DNA from: an uncultured Clostridia bacterium
Lineage (GTDB): Bacteria; Bacillota; Clostridia; TANB77; CAG-508
DNA: 64,000 bases
Assembly: GCA_934130935.1 (NCBI GenBank)
Contig: CAKOYQ010000001.1
Coordinates: 1-64,000 of the forward strand
Direction of reading: 5' to 3'
In this document: positions 47,171 through 56,031 of the stretch, in pieces
Layout: each line of letters begins with the position of its first letter
Position numbering within the stretch: position 1 is the stretch's first letter
The notes under the pieces: model-generated
What the model was told of the DNA's origin: nothing
What the model saw: only the letters and a program-made list of their open reading frames with translations
Database searches by the model: none
Made by a program: the position numbers and the translations under genes

Positions 47171-47198
47171 ATTATACCATTATTTTCATTTTTTACAA
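47171..47198 (-). promoter_or_regulatory. pfkA promoter
   Basis: Minus strand TTGTAA (47193-47198), 16-base spacer, perfect TATAAT (47171-47176). Confidence 0.6.
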
Positions 47199-47260
47199 GT
47201 ATTTTAATATATTTTTTATTCCAAAAAATCAATATTCCATACTTAACAAAATTTGAGCTA

Positions 47261-48223
47261 TTATTTTATTAATTCTTTGTGTATTTCTTCAAGAATATCA
47301 TCTTTAATAATTTCTTTAAAAACAACAGAAATTTTTGTTTCAGTTATATTTATGTTAAAAATTTCCAAACCATTTCTATTAGAAATTTCTAATATCCTAG
47401 GAATTATATCATCTTTTGAACTAATTCCAAAACCAACAACAGACAATTTAGAGATATCCTTTTTTACGATACTTTTTACTCCAGAGCTTTCTAATTTATG
47501 TGATATTACTGTACCTGGATTATCATTAAATGTTGAACCTGTTATTATAGGCACATCATATTTTTCTCCTATTTCCACACATCTATCGTGTAAAACTTTT
47601 GCACCTTCACTTGATAATGAATACATTTCTTTGTATGATATATTTTTTAATTTTTTTGTTTTAGTCACTTTATTAGGGTCTGCTGTATATATTCCATCTA
47701 CATCAGAATATATATAACATTGTTTAGCTTTTAATACTGCTGCTAGTGCTACAGCTGTTGTATCTGACCCTCCTCTTCCTAATGTTGTTATATTTTCGTT
47801 CTTATCTATTCCTTGAAACCCTGCTACTATAACTATTTTTCCATCTTCCAACTCCTTTTTTATTCTATCTGGGATTATATATTCTATTTTTGCACCTTGA
47901 TATTCCTCATTAGTGTGTATTCCTGCTTGCCAACCAGCTAATGAAATAGCTGTATATCCTAAATAATCTAATAAAATTGCTAGCTTACTTGCACTTACTT
48001 GTTCTCCTACACTCAATAATGTATCCATTTCTCTTAGAATTGGCTTTAATGATAATTCCTCTGCCTCTTTTATCAATCTATCTGTCATCTTTCCCTGTGC
48101 TGATACTACAACAACTACATTATCGTTCTCTTCATACAGCTTAATTATTTTATTTGCAACAGTTTGTAATTTATTGTTATCTGCTAGCGAACTTCCTCCA
48201 AATTTAACTACTATTGTATCCAT
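47261..48223 (-). CDS. Aspartokinase with a single ACT domain
   Basis: A 320-residue aspartate kinase. VVKFGGSSLADNNKL at the N-terminus, GFQGIDKNENITTLGRGGSDTTA, and YSDVDGIYTADPNKV mark the catalytic domain (about 1-245). Only about 70 residues follow (KDISKLSVVGFGISS... to the end), enough for one ACT domain, while the typical enzyme of about 400 residues has two. Feedback control may thus differ. It makes aspartyl phosphate for lysine, threonine and methionine. It stands alone, without other pathway genes and without a lysine riboswitch. A 12-bp perfect hairpin lies just before its ribosome site. Confidence 0.88.
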   Translation of the reverse strand: MDTIVVKFGGSSLADNNKLQTVANKIIKLYEENDNVVVVVSAQGKMTDRLIKEAEELSLKPILREMDTLLSVGEQVSASKLAILLDYLGYTAISLAGWQAGIHTNEEYQGAKIEYIIPDRIKKELEDGKIVIVAGFQGIDKNENITTLGRGGSDTTAVALAAVLKAKQCYIYSDVDGIYTADPNKVTKTKKLKNISYKEMYSLSSEGAKVLHDRCVEIGEKYDVPIITGSTFNDNPGTVISHKLESSGVKSIVKKDISKLSVVGFGISSKDDIIPRILEISNRNGLEIFNINITETKISVVFKEIIKDDILEEIHKELIK

Positions 48224-48242
48224 ATCTTATAAAATCCTTTTT

Positions 48243-48276
48243 GTCTTAATTTATTCGTAAAACTATAAATTAAGAC
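48243..48276 (-). promoter_or_regulatory. Hairpin in the aspartokinase leader
   Basis: A perfect 12-bp stem (48243-48254 with 48265-48276) and 10-base loop end just before the AAAGGA ribosome site at the aspartokinase start. No T-run follows on the minus strand, so it is not a usual terminator. Confidence 0.5.
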
Positions 48277-48282
48277 CATTTA

Positions 48283-48318
48283 TAAAAAATAATAAATAGT
48301 ACTTATTTAAGTACTATT
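48283..48318 (-). terminator. Terminator after prfB
   Basis: A 10-bp perfect stem (48295-48304 with 48309-48318) followed on the minus strand by TATTATTTTTT, about 90 bases beyond the prfB stop. Confidence 0.75.
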
Positions 48319-48372
48319 ACTATTTATTATATTGTTTTGGGTTCATAAATGTGTATCTTCAATTTTATATAA

Positions 48373-48444
48373 AAGATAATTTAGGGTCGGTTCTCTTTTT
48401 GCCCTTCTTAAAGGGCAAAAAAGGAACCGCCCCCAAATTGCCCT
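48373..48444. repeat. Inverted pair of REP-like repeats (REPIN-like) at the prfB 3' end
   Basis: Copy 48373-48405 matches the 33-bp repeat at 27 of 33 positions in plus orientation. Copy 48412-48444 matches at 31 of 33 in reverse orientation. Six bases separate them and include the prfB stop codon (48408-48410). The pair would fold into one long hairpin. Confidence 0.8.
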
Positions 48445-49539
48445 TTCAAATATGCTTCAATAAATCCATCAATATTTCCATTCATAACAGATTCGACATT
48501 TCCAACTTCAAAATTTGTTCTATGGTCTTTGACCAAAGTATATGGACAAAATACATATGAGCGAATTTGACTTCCCCAAGCAATATCTTTTTGTTCTCCT
48601 TTTAAACCATCAATAGTCGCTTTTTGTTCTTTTTCTCTTGTATCAAGCAACTTAGATTTTAACATTCTCATAGCTGTTTCTCTATTTTGAATTTGAGAAC
48701 GTTCAGACTGACATGCAACAACAATATTAGTTGGAATATGAGTTATCCTCACAGCTGAAGAAGTCTTGTTTATATGCTGTCCTCCTGCACCAGATGCCCT
48801 ATATGTATCTATTCTTAAGTCATCTGGATTTATATCAATTTGAACATCATCAGTTATTTCAGGTAATACTTCTAGTGATGCAAAAGATGTGTGACGTCTT
48901 CCTCCTGCATCAAATGGAGAAATTCTAACTAATCTATGCACTCCCATTTCGCCTTTCATATATCCATATGCATTTTCGCCTATTATCTCAAATGTGACAC
49001 TTTTTATACCAGCTTCGTCTCCCTCTAAATAGTCTAGTTCTTTAACTTCATAACCATTTTTTACTGCCCATCTAGTATACATTCTATATAACATCTCAAC
49101 CCAATCTTGTGACTCTGTTCCTCCTGCACCAGGGTGCAAAGTCAAAATTGCATTATTTTTATCATATTTTCCTGATAATAAAGTTTCTAGTTCCAATTTT
49201 TCTATTTCATTTTCTAGTTTTATTGTAGATTTTAATATGTCTTTTGCAACTTCTTCGTCATTTTCTAAATTAGCCAATTCGGTTAATTCTTGCAAGTTTA
49301 TACCTTCTTTTTCAATTCTCTTATATTGTTCAACTTTATGTTTTAATTGCTTTATTTTTGCTAATACTTTTCCAGTTTCTTGTGCATCTTTTTGCCAAAA
49401 TCCGTCCTTTACAGTTTCATCTTCTAATTTTTTTAATTGCTCTTCTAGTAAAGTTATGTCAAAGAGACTCACCTAAACTTTTTATCTTTTCATTTAGTTT
49501 TTCTATTTTTTTAGAATTTTCTTCTAACTCTAGCAACAC
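48408..49539 (-). CDS. prfB: Peptide chain release factor 2, with programmed +1 frameshift
   Basis: Translation starts at a GTG (49539) after AAAGGG and runs 26 codons to CTT followed by in-frame TGA (49459-49461). An AGGTGAG sequence just ahead acts as internal ribosome site. Slipping by one base reads CTT-GAC and continues for 350 residues (DITLLEEQLKK...), a total of 376. Domain 2 and 3 motifs: HPGAGGTESQDW (around the SPF/tRNA region) and GSGGQH as GAGGQHINKTSSAVRITH (the catalytic GGQ). Frameshifting is autoregulation: low RF2 favours the shift. The final 11 residues, GQFGGGSFFAL, come from a REP-like repeat inserted at the end of the gene. Confidence 0.95.
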
Positions 49540-49579
49540 ATATCACCCTTTCTTATTATTAATTCTCTATATCTATTTG

Positions 49580-50713
49580 TTATTCATAATCTTCAACATT
49601 TAATTTTGGATATGTAAATATTTGACCTGCATCTGTAAATTTACCAGATGTTTTATGGTTCTGATTCATTGTAATAGATCCTTTTAAGAAATATTTGTAC
49701 TTTGATTTTTCTGGTAATGCTCCGTCTCCAATAACAATAGGATCATCCCAAGTTGTATCAACAGCATACCATTTATCATTTAATTTCACATAATTCCATG
49801 CATGGTTTTCTGTATTTCCATTATTGTTAGTCGCTGAGCCAATAACTATTACATTATCAATATCTAATTCATTCATTAAATATTGAAATGCTTTAGCATA
49901 TCCTTCACACACACATACTCTTGATACTAATGCACCATATATATCATATATATTATCTTTAGATAATGATGAATCATATTCTATTGATTCTATTAAATAA
50001 TCATGTACACTTTTTATTTTTTCGTAATTACTTTTATCTTTTAAATTTGATACAATATAATCTCTTACTATCTCTATTTGCAATTGATATTTTTCTACAT
50101 CTTGCTTATTATTAAAACCTTCAATTAGATAATTTGGTTTGCTTCCATTATTAATATATACATTGTATTTTACACCACTTAATTTAGTTATTTTTTCTAT
50201 ATTGATAAACATGCTTGTAGCATCTAAATAAAAAATTTCAGGATTTTCATATATTAATGCCTCAATCGCAGATTGATATTGCTTCTTTAGCTCAACATCT
50301 CCTCCTTGTGTTGACAACAATTCTTGAAATTTATTTCCAAAGTCTATTTTATATGTTCCTGTCTTTAAATTTTCTCTGTTTTCATACAATTTATTATAAA
50401 TTACCTTTGCTGTACTATTTAATTGTTCATACAAATATCTATGTCTAGTTGAGTTTGTTGAGATTGGCTCTTTAGTTGTAATATTTGTATTTTGAACACC
50501 GCTAAATAGGTCTTTATTGGCATCAATAGCTGAAGTATTTTCTTGTGTTTTATCATTATCCTCTGAGAAAAAGTATCCATCCCCTTCAAAATTTGTTTGT
50601 ATTGGATTATTTCCTGTTATATCCGCATATATCGTGTATCCTAAAATTGCAAGTGCAATTATAATTGTCATAATTATTATAATTAAAATAAAACTTACTA
50701 TCTTTTCTTTCAT
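49580..50713 (-). CDS. Membrane-anchored transglutaminase-like protein
   Basis: A 377-residue protein. One N-terminal membrane helix (about 7-30), then a low-complexity linker, and a transglutaminase-like fold whose catalytic triad is visible: Cys in RVCVCEGYAKAF (about 272), His in TENHAWNYVKL (about 312) and Asp in WYAVDTTWDDP (about 327). Such clostridial surface proteins may be proteases or crosslinking enzymes. The substrate is unknown. It lies divergent from gerA, with its own promoter. Confidence 0.88.
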   Translation of the reverse strand: MKEKIVSFILIIIIMTIIIALAILGYTIYADITGNNPIQTNFEGDGYFFSEDNDKTQENTSAIDANKDLFSGVQNTNITTKEPISTNSTRHRYLYEQLNSTAKVIYNKLYENRENLKTGTYKIDFGNKFQELLSTQGGDVELKKQYQSAIEALIYENPEIFYLDATSMFINIEKITKLSGVKYNVYINNGSKPNYLIEGFNNKQDVEKYQLQIEIVRDYIVSNLKDKSNYEKIKSVHDYLIESIEYDSSLSKDNIYDIYGALVSRVCVCEGYAKAFQYLMNELDIDNVIVIGSATNNNGNTENHAWNYVKLNDKWYAVDTTWDDPIVIGDGALPEKSKYKYFLKGSITMNQNHKTSGKFTDAGQIFTYPKLNVEDYE

Positions 50714-50766
50714 ATTTCCTCCTTGGTTACACGAGCACTTAAATTCACTTAAATTCCGCTATTTTA

Positions 50767-50795
50767 ATTATATATTATTCTTACATTGTTTTCAA
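50767..50795 (-). promoter_or_regulatory. Promoter of the transglutaminase-like gene
   Basis: Minus strand TTGAAA (50790-50795), 17-base spacer, TATAAT (50767-50772). A tandem CACTTAAATT repeat lies downstream of it. Confidence 0.65.
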
Positions 50796-50836
50796 GCTTT
50801 TTGAATATTTTTTCCATTTTTGTTTATATTACTAAT

Positions 50837-52462
50837 ATGGATTTTAAAAATTTTTTTAACAAATTAATTAAATATGATAATAAAAGTCATTATGATTTTT
50901 CTATTATGAATAATAAATCAGACGATTTGTCTTTTACAGAAACAACATCTCCAGAAGAGGGTTATAAAGTTTTTACAAATATAAAAGAAAATTCAGATTT
51001 TTTAAAAAGTAAATATAATGCATTAATATGTTCAGATGTCATAATAAGAGAGTTTAATATGTTAGCATATAACGAGAATCACAAATGTCTCATTATCTAC
51101 ATTGATGGATTATCAGATGCCATCTCTATAAATGATTTCATCATAAAACCTTTAATGATGGGGGAACATAGATATAACAAGCCTTTTGATGGCAATCTAG
51201 CAGAATATGTAGATAATTGTTTGTTACCTCAAAATAGCGTAAAAAAAGTTGATGACTACAAAGATGTTTTCTCTGGAATTAATATGGGAGATTGTTTGCT
51301 CTTTATTGATACACTTGGAGTAGCTTTTGATATTGATGTAAAAAAATATGAACAACGTGGTATTGATAGTTCAGAAAATGAGGCTGTTATAAAAGGCCCT
51401 CAAGAAGGTTTTGTTGAAAACATTAGAACAAACACTTCCCTTCTCAGACGTATTGTAAATAATGAAAACCTAGTTATAGAGACTATACCAGTCGGAAAAA
51501 TTAGTCAAACAAAATGTAGTATTTGCTATATTCAGGATATTGCAAATGGCGATTTAGTTTCAGAAGCAAAATATAGGCTTAATAATTTAGAAATTGATTC
51601 TCTACTTTCAACTGGACAATTAGAACAATTAATAGAAAGTGATGAAGGCTTTGGTATTCCACAAGTACTTTCTACTGAACGTCCTGATAAATGTGCTAAA
51701 TATTTATTCCAAGGAAGAGTAGTTATAATTATTAATGGCAATCCGTATGCAATAATCTTACCTGCAACTATTGAAGATTTCTTATTTTCTCCAGAAGATA
51801 CTAATTTGCGTCCTTTGTTTGCAAATTTTCTACGCGGTATTCGTATACTTGCAGCAGTTTTAACTCTCCTTTTGCCTGGCATTTATATGACTATTACTAG
51901 TTTTCATCAAGATTTATTGCCAACAGAATTACTGTTCTCAATTTTAGCAGCAAGAGAAAACGTTCCTTTTCCAATAATATTTGAGCTTCTTCTTATGGAA
52001 ATATCTTTTGAACTTATACGTGAAGCTAGCCTTAGAGTTCCATCATCAATTGGTTCATCTATTGGAATTGTAGGAGCTCTGATTTTAGGGGATGCAGCTG
52101 TAAATGCTGGTATTGTTAGTCCTACTCTTATAATTGTGGTTGCTATAACTGGTATTGCCTCTTTTGCTATCCCTGACTTTTCATTCGGTTTTCATATACG
52201 TATTTTTAGATTCTGGTTTGTAGCATTAGGTGTTACTACTGGCTTTTTAGGAATAGGTATCGGCTTATTTATATATGTTTCTATGCTTTGCAGTTTAAAA
52301 TCGTTCGGTGTTCCTTATACTACACCGATTGCTCCAAGTTATAATACTAATGGAAACGGTTTTTTTGTAACTCCAGTTTGGAAACAAGAATATCGTGCAA
52401 GCTTTATATCTCCGAAAAAGAAAAAAGCTCAACGTAAAATTAGCATGAAATGGAAAACATAA
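50837..52462 (+). CDS. GerA-family spore germination protein
   Basis: A 541-residue nutrient receptor A subunit. Soluble N-terminal domain (about 1-285, with DVIIREFNMLAYNENHKCLIIYIDGL), then membrane helices in the C-terminal half (LLPGIYMTITSFHQDLLPTELL, IIFELLLMEISFELIREASLRVPSSIG, IGIVGALILGDAAV and later ones), as in GerAA. Such subunits sit in the spore inner membrane with B and C partners, but none are encoded next to it. The start is uncertain: ATG 50837 is chosen from the usual N-terminus, but neither it nor ATG 50786 has a ribosome site. A TGAATA/TATATTA pair at 50800-50833 resembles a sigma-G promoter but falls too close. Confidence 0.9.
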   Translation: MDFKNFFNKLIKYDNKSHYDFSIMNNKSDDLSFTETTSPEEGYKVFTNIKENSDFLKSKYNALICSDVIIREFNMLAYNENHKCLIIYIDGLSDAISINDFIIKPLMMGEHRYNKPFDGNLAEYVDNCLLPQNSVKKVDDYKDVFSGINMGDCLLFIDTLGVAFDIDVKKYEQRGIDSSENEAVIKGPQEGFVENIRTNTSLLRRIVNNENLVIETIPVGKISQTKCSICYIQDIANGDLVSEAKYRLNNLEIDSLLSTGQLEQLIESDEGFGIPQVLSTERPDKCAKYLFQGRVVIIINGNPYAIILPATIEDFLFSPEDTNLRPLFANFLRGIRILAAVLTLLLPGIYMTITSFHQDLLPTELLFSILAARENVPFPIIFELLLMEISFELIREASLRVPSSIGSSIGIVGALILGDAAVNAGIVSPTLIIVVAITGIASFAIPDFSFGFHIRIFRFWFVALGVTTGFLGIGIGLFIYVSMLCSLKSFGVPYTTPIAPSYNTNGNGFFVTPVWKQEYRASFISPKKKKAQRKISMKWKT

Positions 52463-52496
52463 TATGGTATAGGAGAGATTAATCTCCTATACCATA
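52463..52496. terminator. Bidirectional terminator between gerA and spoIIIAH
   Basis: A 14-bp perfect stem (52463-52476 with 52483-52496) directly after the gerA stop and 8 bases from the spoIIIAH stop, with A- and T-rich flanks for both convergent genes. Confidence 0.8.
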
Positions 52497-52503
52497 AAAA
52501 TTT

Positions 52504-53082
52504 CTAAGATTTTTTTGTCATAATATGTATATTTTCGACTTTTGCCTTCATTTCTCTTGAAATTATATTTTGAATTTGAGCAATTTCATCTGATTTAAGT
52601 TCTTCAACTCCTACAATTACACTTATACTGTCTACATTTACAAATATTACACATTTTTCAAATCCCTTTGTAAGCATTAAATTTTCACATATCATTATTG
52701 CATTTTTTTCCTCATTTAATTTTGCAATTTCCTGTGTTACAATAGCTTTTTGTTCTTCGGAAACATTTGAATTATTTAAAATCCCTTGGTATGTTTCTAA
52801 TGTTTGAGAATACATTGTATCTCTTGATAATTTTGATTCCTGAAAATATTCATCCTGTTTTGTAAGAGTTGTATCTTTCTCATCTTCTTTTTCTATAACT
52901 TCATTATTGCTAACCAATGTAGCATCTCCAAGATGTTCGTCTGTTGTATTTGTTGTATTTTGATTTGCAATGCTAACTGTCTCTAAAGTTCCTGATTCTT
53001 TAGATATATATGTCCAATACCCTGCTGTAACAAGTACCAAAGCTAACACATAAACAATAATTGAACCTTTTTTTATTTTCAA
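52504..53082 (-). CDS. spoIIIAH: Stage III sporulation protein AH
   Basis: A 192-residue protein with an N-terminal membrane helix (IIVYVLALVLVTAGYWTYI, about residues 7-25), a low-complexity stretch, and a C-terminal YscJ/FliF-like domain (about 95-190) with KGFEKCVIFVNVDSISVIV. SpoIIIAH on the mother-cell side binds forespore SpoIIQ, forming the channel between the two cells. Start is a TTG at 53082, as AGGGGGTGA lies 6 bases ahead. A longer frame would overlap spoIIIAG. Last gene of the operon. Confidence 0.9.
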   Translation of the reverse strand: MKIKKGSIIVYVLALVLVTAGYWTYISKESGTLETVSIANQNTTNTTDEHLGDATLVSNNEVIEKEDEKDTTLTKQDEYFQESKLSRDTMYSQTLETYQGILNNSNVSEEQKAIVTQEIAKLNEEKNAIMICENLMLTKGFEKCVIFVNVDSISVIVGVEELKSDEIAQIQNIISREMKAKVENIHIMTKKS

Positions 53083-53105
53083 TATATTCACCCCCTGACA
53101 ATTAT

Positions 53106-53708
53106 TTAATTCCACTTGAACCGCATTTCAAAAACTTGAATTTTATGTACAGCAAGTCCTGTTATAGCTTCAACAGCACTTACTATAGAAGATTTTACAT
53201 TTACATCTTTTGCACCTTGAGCAGTTATTATTGCGCCTTCAATTACAGGCATAACTACTTTTTCTGTAATTGGTTTATTTTCTCCTTTTTCATCTGTATA
53301 CACGATTTCTTTCTTATTTTCTGTTTCTTTCACATCTTTGCTTCCACCATTTTTATCATTTTCTTTTGTTGTGCTTTCAGATGTAGTTTCATTATACATT
53401 GCAACAACTGTACTACTTTCAGAATATTTTATAAGTACTTTTACTTTTCCTACTCCATCTATGCTTCCTAAAATATCCTCCAGCTTTGTTTCTAAATCAT
53501 TTTGTTCATCAATACTAACTGATGTAGTTTGTGCAAGTACCTTTGAACTATCCTGATTATTGTCTTTACTCCCTTTATCATTTGAAGACCACATACTATT
53601 TATTATTAATACTGTTATTATTAATATTATTATAAATACAATAATATTCTCGATTTGTTTCTTTTTATCTTTGCCATTTTCACTTTTTTTTAATAATTCT
53701 TTAAACAT
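53106..53708 (-). CDS. spoIIIAG: Stage III sporulation protein AG
   Basis: A 200-residue protein with one membrane helix (about 22-38), a low-complexity linker, and a conserved domain starting DLETKLEDILGSIDGVGKVKVLIKYSES, followed by a charged insert rich in Asn, Lys and Glu, and VVMPVIEGAIITAQGAKDVNVKSSI. SpoIIIAG forms a large ring in the intercellular channel. Start at 53708 after AAAGGAGG. It has the family's usual break in the middle. Confidence 0.92.
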   Translation of the reverse strand: MFKELLKKSENGKDKKKQIENIIVFIIILIITVLIINSMWSSNDKGSKDNNQDSSKVLAQTTSVSIDEQNDLETKLEDILGSIDGVGKVKVLIKYSESSTVVAMYNETTSESTTKENDKNGGSKDVKETENKKEIVYTDEKGENKPITEKVVMPVIEGAIITAQGAKDVNVKSSIVSAVEAITGLAVHKIQVFEMRFKWN

Positions 53709-53730
53709 ATTTCCTCCTTTATACTTTCTT

Positions 53731-54228
53731 TTACTTAACAATAATCTTAATTTTGTTTTCTTCAATTTCAAACTCTGTTGCAAGTTCTTTTGTTGCTCTA
53801 GCAATTTCTTTTTCATCTGCTGGTTCTTTAATATTAATTGTAATTAAATGAATTCCTGCGTTTTTTTTATTTGTATCAAGAACTGCGTCAACCTCACATT
53901 TTTCAACAGAAAATCCTGCATTTTCAAATTTAGATATTGCCTTATTCTCCAGCTCCTCTAAGTAAATTTTTTCAATTCTTTCATCCATTAAAGATTGATC
54001 AATTTCATATTGAGCCTTTGTTTCATATTTATCTATATTGTATTCTTCAACAGAAAGCTTTTCTTTATTCTTAATAATTGGAGAAATTATATTAAATAAA
54101 ACATATATCCCCATAACCATTTGTATGTATTTTTTGTTTTTATTTTTGGGCAAAATTAAATCTATAATTGTTACAACTATAACTACCACTACGATTTGTT
54201 CCGCCCATGAACTAATAAAATTAATCAT
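53731..54228 (-). CDS. spoIIIAF: Stage III sporulation protein AF
   Basis: A 165-residue protein: two membrane helices near the N-terminus (about 10-27 and 36-50, with DLILPKNKNKKYIQMVMGIYVL between, the family signature) and a soluble C-terminal domain with beta and helix pattern. The ATG overlaps the stop of spoIIIAE (ATGA). Component of the SpoIIIA channel complex. Confidence 0.92.
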   Translation of the reverse strand: MINFISSWAEQIVVVVIVVTIIDLILPKNKNKKYIQMVMGIYVLFNIISPIIKNKEKLSVEEYNIDKYETKAQYEIDQSLMDERIEKIYLEELENKAISKFENAGFSVEKCEVDAVLDTNKKNAGIHLITINIKEPADEKEIARATKELATEFEIEENKIKIIVK

Positions 54229-55370
54229 CTATACATCATCCCACTATTTGAAATTTTTACTACCATTGTTATTCCAATAATCAGTATTACAGAAAGACTA
54301 CATAAAATAGCAAGTAGTAATTTAAAAACCCCACTCATTTCATCTAAAAGTTTGACTATTTTTTCATCTGCAATAGGTTGTACAACAGCAGATGCCAAAC
54401 TATATATAATACTTAATGTTGCAATTTTTATAATTGGTATTATACATATCCCTATTATTACTACAACTCCAATAATACCTACTGCATTTTTTAAAACCAC
54501 TCCACAGCCAAGTACACTATCTACAACATCTCCTAATATTTTACCTACCACTGGAATCACACTGGAAACAGCAGCTTTAGCTGTTTTAGCAGTAATTCCA
54601 TCAACACTACTGCTTAAAGTTCCTTCTAAAGATACAACTCCTACAAATATTGTCAAAAAAATTCCTAAAAACCATATAACACCTGACTTTAAAAATTTTG
54701 CCATTTTTTCGATTTGTATTTTTTCAGAAACTTTAGAAATTATTAAAAATACTACTATAACTAAAACTATTGGAATTAAAACATCTGCAATTATATTCCC
54801 TGTAAAATTACAAATAAATAATATTATTGGTTCTATTAATGTACTTGTGGCAACATTTCCTGTGTATACCATTAAAGTTAGCAGTAATGGGATTAGCACA
54901 TTTATAAATCCCACCAAATTACTTGCAGTTTCTTTAACTAACTTTATTATTTCTGTAAAATTTGACATTATTAGTGTAACAATTAATATATATTGAACAA
55001 AATAAATCATTTGAGATACATTGCTATTATCTAAACTATCTGTTATTGACTTTAATATTCCATGTATTACTATTATTACTAAAATACTGATTAATATTTT
55101 TAAACTTGAACTAACTTCTTGACCAAAAATTTTTATTATTTTTTTATATATAGTTTGATTATTAATTTTTCCCTGTACCGCTTCATTAAACATATCTTTT
55201 AAATCTATATTTTCAAAAAAATCTCCAGTATATTCTTCAGATTCTTTAAGAAAACCATTTATATTAAATCTTTCTTGTGTAGATGTCATTATCTCATCTG
55301 TTTCAGCTACCACATAATTTGGTACCATTAGTACTAGAATAAATATCAAAATTACTGCTTTTTTTCTCAT
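54225..55370 (-). CDS. spoIIIAE: Stage III sporulation protein AE
   Basis: A 381-residue polytopic protein with a signal peptide (MRKKAVILIFILVLMVP...VVA, cut about residue 23), then a soluble segment and seven or so membrane helices (about 90-370). LKSGVIWFLGIFLTIFVGVVSLEGTLSSSVDGITAKTAK is the conserved centre of the family. It is the largest membrane component of the channel complex between mother cell and forespore. Confidence 0.94.
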   Translation of the reverse strand: MRKKAVILIFILVLMVPNYVVAETDEIMTSTQERFNINGFLKESEEYTGDFFENIDLKDMFNEAVQGKINNQTIYKKIIKIFGQEVSSSLKILISILVIIVIHGILKSITDSLDNSNVSQMIYFVQYILIVTLIMSNFTEIIKLVKETASNLVGFINVLIPLLLTLMVYTGNVATSTLIEPIILFICNFTGNIIADVLIPIVLVIVVFLIISKVSEKIQIEKMAKFLKSGVIWFLGIFLTIFVGVVSLEGTLSSSVDGITAKTAKAAVSSVIPVVGKILGDVVDSVLGCGVVLKNAVGIIGVVVIIGICIIPIIKIATLSIIYSLASAVVQPIADEKIVKLLDEMSGVFKLLLAILCSLSVILIIGITMVVKISNSGMMYR

Positions 55371-55410
55371 ATGTGAGGGAACACTCCTTTCCCTTTTTTG
55401 CCATCTACGT

Positions 55411-55800
55411 TTAAGGCAAAATTTCTACAATTAATTCCAATAAGCTTGAAATTATTGGAATTGACATTGCAATAATAATAACTTTGCTTCCCATCTCAAT
55501 CTTACTTGCTATAGCTTTTTCTCCTGCATCTGAACAAATGCTTACCGCAAACTCTGTAATAATCGCAATTCCAGTTATTTTTAATAATATTCCTAAAAAC
55601 TGTTTATTAATATATGTTTTTTCCGAAATTGACTTTAATAAATTGATAACTCCTGTAATCTTTCTCATGGCTAAAGCAAGAATTAAAACTCCTACTATTA
55701 TAGAAACATATATTGCAAATTCAGGTCTATATTGTTTTAAAATAATAATTATTACTAATGCAATTAGACCTATGCCAATTATTTTTATTATTTCTTCCAT
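55411..55800 (-). CDS. spoIIIAD: Stage III sporulation protein AD
   Basis: A 129-residue protein with four membrane helices (about 5-22, 28-47, 66-85 and 105-122). AVSICSDAGEKAIASKIEMGSKVII is the family's conserved segment. Part of the SpoIIIA complex. It ends 41 bases before spoIIIAE. Confidence 0.94.
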   Translation of the reverse strand: MEEIIKIIGIGLIALVIIIILKQYRPEFAIYVSIIVGVLILALAMRKITGVINLLKSISEKTYINKQFLGILLKITGIAIITEFAVSICSDAGEKAIASKIEMGSKVIIIAMSIPIISSLLELIVEILP

Positions 55801-55815
55801 GTTTCACCTCTTAAT

Positions 55816-56010
55816 CTATAAATCAAATAATGTTCTAACAGTTTGAAACAATGAACTTATTTCTTTAATAACCATTGATAATACTATAACAAGCCCCGCC
55901 AAAGTCGTCATCATTGCTTGATCTTCTCTTCCAGCTCTTACAAGAACTTGATGTAGTACTGCTACTAATATCCCAATAGCTGCAATTTTAAATAATAAAT
56001 TTATATCCAT
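55816..56010 (-). CDS. spoIIIAC: Stage III sporulation protein AC
   Basis: A 64-residue protein with two membrane helices (about 6-22 and 33-52). LLFKIAAIGILVAVLHQVLVRAGREDQAMM is the signature. It has the length typical of the family. Two bases of spacing variation aside, its order in the operon is canonical. Confidence 0.94.
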   Translation of the reverse strand: MDINLLFKIAAIGILVAVLHQVLVRAGREDQAMMTTLAGLVIVLSMVIKEISSLFQTVRTLFDL

Positions 56011-56031
56011 CTTTTATTTCCTTTCTCTTTA

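Noticed and set aside
48224..48300. Lysine riboswitch before the aspartokinase gene
   Set aside because: The leader is only about 75 bases with a single hairpin, much too short for a lysine riboswitch.
53083..53115. A GTG start at 53115 for spoIIIAH
   Set aside because: It overlaps spoIIIAG and lacks a ribosome site. TTG 53082 has AGGGGGTGA ahead.
55371..55425. Another REP-like copy between spoIIIAE and spoIIIAD
   Set aside because: Only short resemblance (CCCTTTTTTGCC), and part of it encodes the normal SpoIIIAD C-terminus.
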